A stretch of 64,000 nt of DNA from positions 1 to 64,000 of the forward strand of contig DASVRT010000031.1 in assembly GCA_036388475.1 (NCBI GenBank), in the 5' to 3' direction. The notes under the pieces were generated by a model that made no database searches, was not told the origin of the DNA, and worked only from the letters and a program-made list of their open reading frames with translations. This DNA comes from JALZHR01 sp036388475 (lineage in GTDB: Bacteria > Acidobacteriota > Blastocatellia > Pyrinomonadales > Pyrinomonadaceae). A program made the translations under genes and the position numbers. This document shows positions 44,890 through 51,031 of this stretch, in pieces; the stretch's first letter is position 1, and each line of letters begins with the position of its first letter.

Positions 44890-45381
44890 TTATTCAGCAA
44901 GAATCGAATAAACGTCGCGGCGCGCCTTGTTGACGATTTCGCTGATGCGTTTAACCGTTTTCTCGTCGCCGTCGCGCACGCCGTCCATCACCGCTGCACC
45001 GAGCTTCATCAAAGATTTGCGTATTTCAAGCGCCTGCGCCATTTTAGGATTCGCTTCAAACCGCGTCTGACCACGTTCTTCAAGCAGTTTTAAGCCCTCT
45101 TCGGTAATCGTATAAACTTTTTTGCTGTCAATCTGCTCGCCGGTCAGATAGCCGCCTTCTTCGAGCATCTGTAAAGTCGGGTAAACAGAGCCCGGTGAGG
45201 GACGATAACCGCCGCTTTGTTTTTCAAGCTCACTGATAATCTCGTAGCCGTGCCGCGGAGTTTCTTTCAAAATCTCCAGCAGATGAAACTTTATATCGCC
45301 TCGTCGCATTCGCATAAATTCACTCTTAAAACCGGAACCGCATCCTTCGCGCCCGAATTTAGAACTATGTCTTCCAAACAT
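44890..45381 (-). CDS. PadR-family transcriptional regulator
   Basis: 163 residues. The N-terminus has an extra ~25 residues before the winged helix (IKFHLLEILKETPRHGYEIISELEKQSGG, SPGSVYPTLQMLEEGGYL, KKVYTITEEGLKLLEER). The C-terminal dimerisation helix follows. The family represses genes for efflux, detoxification or membrane stress and often itself. GAGGTAAA precedes the ATG, and a perfect-core palindrome lies within its own promoter. It is convergent with the beta-propeller gene. Confidence 0.92.
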   Translation of the reverse strand: MFGRHSSKFGREGCGSGFKSEFMRMRRGDIKFHLLEILKETPRHGYEIISELEKQSGGYRPSPGSVYPTLQMLEEGGYLTGEQIDSKKVYTITEEGLKLLEERGQTRFEANPKMAQALEIRKSLMKLGAAVMDGVRDGDEKTVKRISEIVNKARRDVYSILAE

Positions 45382-45444
45382 TTATTTTTACCTCACTAAT
45401 TTTTAATTTACAATGAAACAAACATTTCATCATAATATAACAAT

Positions 45445-45473
45445 ATGTATCACGATATATCGTAATAGGTCAA
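45445..45473 (-). promoter_or_regulatory. PadR promoter with palindromic operator in the spacer
   Basis: On the minus strand -35 TTGACC (45473-45468), 17 bases, -10 ATACAT (45450-45445). The 20-base palindrome at 45448-45467 has the core ACGATATATCGT and overlaps the spacer, an ideal place for autorepression. A second palindrome, ATGAAA-N6-TTTCAT (45413-45430), lies downstream. Confidence 0.65.
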
Positions 45474-45929
45474 GTAATAACATAGAAGCAAAGAAATTAC
45501 TCAAAATAAAAAAGTTTATATAGTAAAAACACCCGTTTTTGCGACTGTAAATTAGAGCTTGAAAACGCCCCAAAAGTCACTCGTTTAAAGACATCTATAA
45601 AGATGTCTTTTTCTATAGATGTCTTTTTCTGTGATTAGTGTGCCGAGCGCTAAGCTTTCAGATTGTGTTGAAAGAGTTATTATTTTTAGACACAGAGCGA
45701 TGCCAAAAACGGCGGGCTTGGTTCCCTGGCTCAGCACCATTAATAAATGATTACGGCTTGTTTCGAACGACCAGCCTCTTTCTTTGACTGCCCAAATCCG
45801 TCGTTTATCATTCCATATCGTATATTCCGTAACCGATTTTGTCGCGCAATATAAATAAATAACTTTTCTTTCGGCGCTAAACCCGTTAAACTCCTAGCGT
45901 TGCAAAATTTCAAACTCTTTTTCAACTAA
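45474..45929. other. Gene-poor region with a terminator-like hairpin
   Basis: AAAGACATCT (45587-45596) pairs with AGATGTCTTT (45601-45610), and the right arm is repeated at 45617-45628. TTAGTGTGCC (~45635) echoes the word found after tRNA-Leu. A 61-codon minus-strand open frame (45740-45925) shows no ribosome site or coding pattern. No gene is supported here. Confidence 0.55.
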
Positions 45930-45945
45930 TGGCACAAGCTTTGCT
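45930..45945 (+). promoter_or_regulatory. Sigma-54 promoter of the glycine-zipper gene
   Basis: TGGCAC (45930-45935) and TTTGCT (45940-45945) match the -24/-12 consensus TGGCAC-N5-TTGCW exactly. Predicted start near 45956, 36 bases before the ATG. Confidence 0.8.
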
Positions 45946-45991
45946 TTTATACTTCCCGGATGCGGCAAGCGTTCGCGAAGATTGAGGTCGT

Positions 45992-46606
45992 ATGAAAATT
46001 TTTAAGGATTTGACCAAAGTCTTTGTTTTTATCTTTTCGCTCTTTGTAATCTCGATTTCGGCGCAGACGCCAGACGACAGCATTTACACTTTGCAGGCGG
46101 GAACGACGATTCAAGTGAAAATGGACAACGAAATCAATTCCAGGGTTTCGAGCGCGGGCGACACTTTTACCGTTACGGTTTCCAAGCCGGTCATCGTTCG
46201 CGAAACGGAAATTCTTCCCATCGGAACGGTTATCGAAGGCAGAATAACGAACGTCAAACCGGCTTCGCTCGGCGGCGGTCACGGAAGCTTTGAAGTTAAA
46301 TTTGAAACGCTTCGTTTAATAAACGGCGCAAAGCGTCCGATTGAAGCGGTTTTGATAAATCTGGAAAAGCCGAAAAGCTCGAACACGCGCAATATTGTAT
46401 CGGTTATCGGCGGAATGGCGCTCGGCGCATTAATCGGAACGGCGGCGAATAAGGAAAACGGCGCGCTGATCGGAGCGGGCATCGGAGCGGGCGCGGGAAC
46501 GAGCGCGGCTTTGTTTCGAAAAGGAAAGGAAGCGCGCATCAAAACCGACGAGCAAATCGAGATTCGACTGAAAAGGGACGTAACTTTGCCGGTCGAGGAT
46601 TATTGA
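45992..46606 (+). CDS. Exported glycine-zipper protein
   Basis: 204 residues. Signal peptide to ~24 (FVFIFSLFVISISAQT). Residues ~30-125 are a beta domain beginning LQAGTTIQVKMDNEINSRVSSAGDTFTVTVSKPV, reminiscent of VirB10/TrbI-like outer-membrane-associated barrels. Residues ~132-165 are a glycine zipper (VIGGMALGALIGTAANKENGALIGAGIGAGAGTSAALF) that could insert in or pack against a membrane. The ribosome site GAGG is 5 bases before the ATG. It has a textbook sigma-54 promoter, so it is expressed on demand. Confidence 0.8.
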   Translation: MKIFKDLTKVFVFIFSLFVISISAQTPDDSIYTLQAGTTIQVKMDNEINSRVSSAGDTFTVTVSKPVIVRETEILPIGTVIEGRITNVKPASLGGGHGSFEVKFETLRLINGAKRPIEAVLINLEKPKSSNTRNIVSVIGGMALGALIGTAANKENGALIGAGIGAGAGTSAALFRKGKEARIKTDEQIEIRLKRDVTLPVEDY

Positions 46607-46621
46607 AAAATTTTAACGGGT

Positions 46622-46696
46622 TTGGTCACCGAGGCGAGAGCTAAACGCGACCAAGTAGAAACGGCTGAGGTGAAGGGGAGAGCGCGTCAGCCGTTT
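46622..46696 (+). other. Two tandem hairpins in the 3' region of the glycine-zipper transcript
   Basis: Hairpin 1: TTGGTC (46622-46627) with GACCAA (46649-46654). Hairpin 2: AAACGGCTGA (46659-46668) with TCAGCCGTTT (46687-46696). Their loops share GAG/GAGAG-type purine words. They precede a separate terminator, so they are not needed to stop transcription; a structured 3' RNA is possible. Confidence 0.5.
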
Positions 46697-46722
46697 CTTA
46701 ATTTGTATAAATGTTAAAAAAA

Positions 46723-46752
46723 GAATAGCGGCGAGTAATCTCGCCGCTATTC
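46723..46752. terminator. Bidirectional terminator
   Basis: GAATAGCGGCGA (46723-46734) pairs with TCGCCGCTATTC (46741-46752), flanked by seven A and seven T. It serves the glycine-zipper gene and the convergent S74 gene. Confidence 0.93.
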
Positions 46753-46779
46753 TTTTTTTACCTATCAGGACAACCTAAT

Positions 46780-49293
46780 TTATTTCTGTTGATTGATAGC
46801 TTTTTCAATCGCCTGAAGGCGTTTTTCCATTTCGGTTTCTTTGGCTTTCAGCAGATTGATTTCGCCTTTCAGCTTTTCAATCTCCGCATTTTTTTCCTGC
46901 AATTGAGCGTCGAGTTCTTTGACCGCCGCGATGCTCACGCCCGCCAAATCCTGCACGCCGATTGAAGTATTGCCCGTGCCGAGCTGGAACTGCTCGAAGA
47001 AATCTTCCGCCATCGGACCGATGTGCCGAACCTGCTGACCTTCCGAGATGTAATTCCACGAAGTAACCGGAATCTTGCGAAGTCTCGAAAGAACGTCGAA
47101 GCCTTCGACTTTCAAAAAGTTTTCTTTCGTAAAGCGGCTCGAAGTACAGTTGAAGACGCCCGAGCCAGCCGGAAGATTACAGCCCGTCGTGCCGCCCAGA
47201 TTCGTGCGGAAGCGGAAACCGCCCGTCGCGCGGAAAGCGACTTCGTTGTTTGCCGTGTTTCTGAAAGTGTCAGCCGAAGCGGTCGCCGAGCCGTCGCTCC
47301 AGATGAACGTGCCGCTGAAACCGTTGTTCGTGGCGAATTTGCCGAGCGCGAACGAATGGTCCTGGTCAGCCGTCACGTTGTAACCGAGCGCGAAGGCAGC
47401 CAGACCGCGAATATTGAAAGTGTCGGGGTCGCATTTGCCGTTGATGAGCGGACCGCCGGACTTGGCATTATTACCGAGCGCGACGCCGTAAGTGTCGCAA
47501 ACACGGTTGCCTGCGCCAGCCGAAAAGCCAGCCGCGCCTTTCACTTGGTTGCCGCTGCCGAAGACGATGCTGCTCGTGCTTTCGGCAAAGTTGGTATCGC
47601 CGAAAGCCAGTGCATAAAGACCGCTTGCCGTCGAGTTGCTGCCGCCCGCCCACGAGAAGAAGCCGACGTTCGCATCGTCCCATTCATTGTCGGCATAGCC
47701 GGAGCGAAACGCGCCTTTGTAGGTGTGCCACGAAGTGCGGTAGCCTTTGCCTTCCCACGGCGAAGTGCCGATACCGAGGTTGCCGGTGAACACAAAGCTG
47801 CCGTTCTGGAAAACTTTGAACCAAGCCGGCGTGTGTCCGCCCGGACCGCTGCAGCAGGTCGAACCGCCGCGCAGATTAATTATCGGAGCGGTGCCGTTGG
47901 CGTCGCCGACCGAAAGCTGTTCCGCGCCGGGAACGAATTTCACGAAGTTCGAGTCGGCGTAGATTTTATTGACCGCGTCGCCGGCGTTGACCGGATTGCC
48001 GACATTGGTAATAAGCGAGTTGTTCGCCGACAAACCGGCGCTGAAGATGTTGCTGCCGGACCAGACGTTCGCGCCGGTCAGGCGAGCCAGATTTGTCGAA
48101 ACGCGGGCATCGCTAATCAAGCCGCTCGTCGAAGGGTCGTTGACCGCCGTGATGATGCTCGTGCCGGTCATATTGCCGCCGCTGCCGCCGCCCGCAGTCG
48201 TCATAAACGTTCCGTCCGGGAAAATAAGTTTGCTGCCCGCGCCGCTGATTTTGATGTTGCCGTTGGCTTCGAATCTTTCGGTCGGATTGACCACGCCCGC
48301 GCCGACATTGCCGTTCGGAAGAACCGTGAAAAGCAGTGTTCCGTGTCCGAGATTGTTGGTGACGACGTTCGCCTTCGTATCTTTAACGATATAGAACGGC
48401 AGGTTGTCGCTGAAAACGAAGCTTGAACCGCCCGTGCCGGTCGCGAGCGTCAAGCCGCCGCCCGTCGTCATCGAAGACGGCGTGGAGATTACGCTCAGGC
48501 TCGGCGTGATGCCCGACGCGCCTTCCGCAAAACGCATTTCGGCGTTGGGCGAGGCGAGAACCGACAATTTAGCCGTCGGATTCGGATTACCGATGCCGAC
48601 CAAACCCTGCGAGTTTTCGCTGATCGTCGAATCGCCGAGCGTTCCGGTCGCGTCCATCCACTTTGAAATCCGGTTCACCGTTCCCGTTCCGCCGATATTA
48701 TCCGCAGTTTGATTGACCACTTTGCCGCCGGTAAAGCTGCCTGACTTCAGAACCGTTCCGTCCGGGAAAACGACGCCGCTGACGGCAATCTGCCCGTTGT
48801 CGTCGCGTTTGACAATCGCGCCGCCGACGTTATTCGAAGTTGCGTTATTTACCGCCCGGACGCTGTTGGAAATGTCGGTCGAAGTCTGTCCGCCGACGTT
48901 TTCGGCAGTGGTCGCCGTGTTTGCTTTAATCGCGTACGGCACGGAGTTAACTTTTTCGCGCGCTCTCGTTAAAGGCGCGTAAGCATCGTTTTCGGTTTTG
49001 CGGATACTGATTTCCAAATAACGGTCTTCGCCGTTAAAAGCTTTTTCGCCGAAATCCAGACCGGTTGAGAAAACGCCGTTTGTGACCAAAGTCTTGAGCT
49101 CGACGGTCGAGCCGATCTGGTTGCCGCCTTCAGCCGCATCGTAAAGCTTAAATTGAAATTGATAATCGCCGTTTTCGACGACGCTCGTTTCGCTTAAGCG
49201 TCCCTGATAATTAATGACGGAAGTCTGCCCGAAAGCCGAGCCCGCCGCGACAAATAAAAGAACCAGTAGAATTAAGACGGTATGTAATTTCAT
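46780..49293 (-). CDS. Exported tail-fibre-like protein with S74 (endosialidase-type) chaperone domain
   Basis: 837 residues from the ATG at 49293 behind GGGGAGAAAA. Signal peptide MKLHTVLILLVLLFVAAGSAFG. Residues ~20-125 form a beta domain found in many cell-surface proteins (INYQGRLSETSVVENGDYQFQFKLYD...). The middle is Asn/Gly/Thr-rich beta-helix or YadA-head-like repeat (SGLYALAFGDTNFAES; GFSAGAGNRVCDTYGVALGNNA; SFALGKFATNNGF). From residue 718 comes the S74 module (SSRFTKENFLKVEGF...RHIGPMAEDF) and a C-terminal trimeric coiled coil (LQEKNAEIEKLKGEINLLKAKE). S74 domains guide trimer folding and then cleave themselves off. This is a cellular surface fibre, not a phage gene: it has a signal peptide and no phage neighbours. 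Confidence 0.88.
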   Translation of the reverse strand: MKLHTVLILLVLLFVAAGSAFGQTSVINYQGRLSETSVVENGDYQFQFKLYDAAEGGNQIGSTVELKTLVTNGVFSTGLDFGEKAFNGEDRYLEISIRKTENDAYAPLTRAREKVNSVPYAIKANTATTAENVGGQTSTDISNSVRAVNNATSNNVGGAIVKRDDNGQIAVSGVVFPDGTVLKSGSFTGGKVVNQTADNIGGTGTVNRISKWMDATGTLGDSTISENSQGLVGIGNPNPTAKLSVLASPNAEMRFAEGASGITPSLSVISTPSSMTTGGGLTLATGTGGSSFVFSDNLPFYIVKDTKANVVTNNLGHGTLLFTVLPNGNVGAGVVNPTERFEANGNIKISGAGSKLIFPDGTFMTTAGGGSGGNMTGTSIITAVNDPSTSGLISDARVSTNLARLTGANVWSGSNIFSAGLSANNSLITNVGNPVNAGDAVNKIYADSNFVKFVPGAEQLSVGDANGTAPIINLRGGSTCCSGPGGHTPAWFKVFQNGSFVFTGNLGIGTSPWEGKGYRTSWHTYKGAFRSGYADNEWDDANVGFFSWAGGSNSTASGLYALAFGDTNFAESTSSIVFGSGNQVKGAAGFSAGAGNRVCDTYGVALGNNAKSGGPLINGKCDPDTFNIRGLAAFALGYNVTADQDHSFALGKFATNNGFSGTFIWSDGSATASADTFRNTANNEVAFRATGGFRFRTNLGGTTGCNLPAGSGVFNCTSSRFTKENFLKVEGFDVLSRLRKIPVTSWNYISEGQQVRHIGPMAEDFFEQFQLGTGNTSIGVQDLAGVSIAAVKELDAQLQEKNAEIEKLKGEINLLKAKETEMEKRLQAIEKAINQQK

Positions 49294-49526
49294 GATTTTC
49301 TCCCCAACTTTATGACTTTGTATAAATAAAATTTTCGTCGTCAACGAAAAACTTCTACAAGCTAAGGCGTGAAAGATTTTAAAAAGGTGTCACCTCAGAA
49401 AAAAAATTTTGATTCGTATAAAAATTCGATAAATTTTTGAGAAAACCCGAATTTGCCGTTTGCCCTCAACCGTGACAAAATAACTTTTTATCAAACACAA
49501 TTAATTTCAAACAGAGAGGAATAAAG

Positions 49527-50459
49527 ATGCTTAGACGTAATAAGGTGACGGTTGTCGGCGCGGGCAACGTCGGCGCGACCGCCGCGCATTGGATTGCCAG
49601 CAAGGAACTGGCGGACGTGGTTTTGGTTGATATTGTCGAGGGAACGCCGCAGGGGAAATCCCTGGATTTGGCGCAAGCCGCGCCGATTGACGGCTTTGAC
49701 GTAAAGCTCGTCGGCGCGAATTCGTATGAAGAAACCGCCGATTCCGACGTGGTTATCATCACCGCCGGACTGCCGCGAAAACCCGGAATGAGCCGCGACG
49801 ATTTGCTGAAAACCAATTCGGACATCGTCGGCAACGTCACCGACCAGGTTGCGAAATATTCGCCGAACGCTTTTATTATCGTGGTTTCCAACCCGCTCGA
49901 CGCGATGACGCAGGTCGCGTTTAAACGCTCCGGTTTTCCGAAAAACCGCGTGATGGGAATGGCTGGCGTGCTGGATGCGGCGCGAATGCGCTGTTTTCTC
50001 GCCGAAGCTCTGAACGTTTCGGTCGAAAACGTGACGGCTTTCGTGCTCGGCGGACACGGCGACACGATGGTTCCGCTGCCGCGTTATTCGACCTGCGCGG
50101 GAATCCCGATTACCGAACTGCTGACGAAAGAACAAATCGACGCCATCGTCAAGCGCACGGCAAACGGCGGCGCGGAAATCGTCGGCTTGCTGAAAACCGG
50201 CTCGGCTTATTACGCGCCGAGCTTGGGCGCGGTCGAAATGGCGGAAGCGATTTTGAAAGACAAAAAGAAAATTCTGCCGTGCGCCGTCTATCTCGAAGGC
50301 GAATACGGAATCAATAACCTGTTCGTCGGCGTTCCCGTGAAACTCGGTCGCAACGGCATCGAGCAAATCATCGAAATTTCGTTGACCAGCGAAGAACGCG
50401 CCGCGCTCCAAAAATCAGCCGGCGCGGTGCAGGAACTGATTGACGTTCTCGGCATCTAG
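49527..50459 (+). CDS. mdh: Malate dehydrogenase (LDH-like type)
   Basis: 310 residues. Oxidises malate to oxaloacetate with NAD in the TCA cycle. Rossmann motif GAGNVGA (11-17) and D35 for NAD preference. Substrate residues: R84 in LPRKPGMSR (Arg marks malate over lactate specificity), R90, R153 and the catalytic H177 in LGGHGDTMVPL. Length fits the tetrameric, LDH-like MDH of many bacteria. AGAGAGGA precedes the ATG. It lies 7 kb from sdhCAB, so TCA genes are loosely grouped. Confidence 0.96.
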   Translation: MLRRNKVTVVGAGNVGATAAHWIASKELADVVLVDIVEGTPQGKSLDLAQAAPIDGFDVKLVGANSYEETADSDVVIITAGLPRKPGMSRDDLLKTNSDIVGNVTDQVAKYSPNAFIIVVSNPLDAMTQVAFKRSGFPKNRVMGMAGVLDAARMRCFLAEALNVSVENVTAFVLGGHGDTMVPLPRYSTCAGIPITELLTKEQIDAIVKRTANGGAEIVGLLKTGSAYYAPSLGAVEMAEAILKDKKKILPCAVYLEGEYGINNLFVGVPVKLGRNGIEQIIEISLTSEERAALQKSAGAVQELIDVLGI

Positions 50460-50460
50460 A

Positions 50461-50563
50461 AAAATGAAAAAGTGAAAAGGTGAAAAAATGAAAAAGTCCG
50501 GTGGTCGAGAAATAACCAAATCTTTTTCATTTTTTTACTTTTAACCTTTTTCCCTTTTATTTT
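50461..50563. repeat. Intergenic phrase-plus-reverse-complement element (GAAAAAGTGAAAAGG)
   Basis: Left arm 50461-50496 consists of AAAATGAAAAAGTGAAAAGG-like words; right arm 50522-50563 is their inverted version. It begins right after the mdh stop codon and may act as a terminator. Confidence 0.7.
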
Positions 50564-50661
50564 GACCGATTCCGTCAAAATGAATTTCGAATTCTTTCAT
50601 AATGACCTTCGCGGTTTTTGCCGAATATTTATAATTCTAAATATTTCAACATTTAACCGTT

Positions 50662-50676
50662 TGGCACGCGCTTTGT
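50662..50676 (+). promoter_or_regulatory. Sigma-54-like promoter of a candidate small RNA
   Basis: TTGGCACG with -12 TTTGT at the right spacing: -24 perfect, -12 with GT in place of GC. The -24 block is identical to that of the subtilase promoter 283 bases downstream. Predicted start near 50687. Confidence 0.55.
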
Positions 50677-50686
50677 TTAATAAACG

Positions 50687-50814
50687 GCAGGTCGATGTTC
50701 TCCGACATCGCTTGAATTAATTGGATTTTACAAGTCAACACTTTCCCCAATAGGCTAACTGAAAACTGTTCGTTCTTCCCTTTGGCTGCACATAAATTGT
50801 GCAGCCTTTTTTTT
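50687..50814 (+). ncRNA. Candidate small RNA (~128 nt)
   Basis: Bounded by a -24/-12-like promoter and a very strong terminator: GGCTGCACA (50784-50792) pairs with TGTGCAGCC (50798-50806), followed by eight T. A 5' hairpin is formed by CGATGT (50693-50698) and ACATCG (50705-50710). No open frame with a ribosome site lies inside. The strong terminator does not belong to mdh, which ended 325 bases earlier with its own repeat. Function unknown. Confidence 0.55.
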
Positions 50815-50944
50815 CATCTCAATCGGTCAAACTGACCGAGCCGAGTATTTCATTTTGATTACTTCTTATCATTCATTAATTTACACCTATTTTCACAACC
50901 TAATAAGTCGTTAGTTTCCAGCGATTTAGCTTTATTAAAAGATT

Positions 50945-50960
50945 TGGCACGTTCATTGCC
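50945..50960 (+). promoter_or_regulatory. Sigma-54 promoter of the subtilase gene
   Basis: TGGCACG-N4-TTGCC (50945-50960) matches the -24/-12 consensus. Predicted start near 50971; the leader carries a small hairpin (TGCGG/CCGCA) and AAGGTAAC before the ATG at 51032. Confidence 0.82.
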
Positions 50961-51031
50961 AATAGGTTCGCGACCGATTGCGGCTATTTCCGCATCTGCA
51001 AAAATTTCTTCCCTTTAAAAGGTAACTTAAA

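Noticed and set aside
45690..45742. tRNA fragment (ends in CAGCACCA)
   Set aside because: No T-arm (GTTCGANTC) or matching acceptor strand.
47023..48426. 467-codon plus-strand frame opposite the S74 gene
   Set aside because: Ala/Arg/Val-rich antisense shadow; the minus frame carries a signal peptide, recognised domains and a ribosome site.
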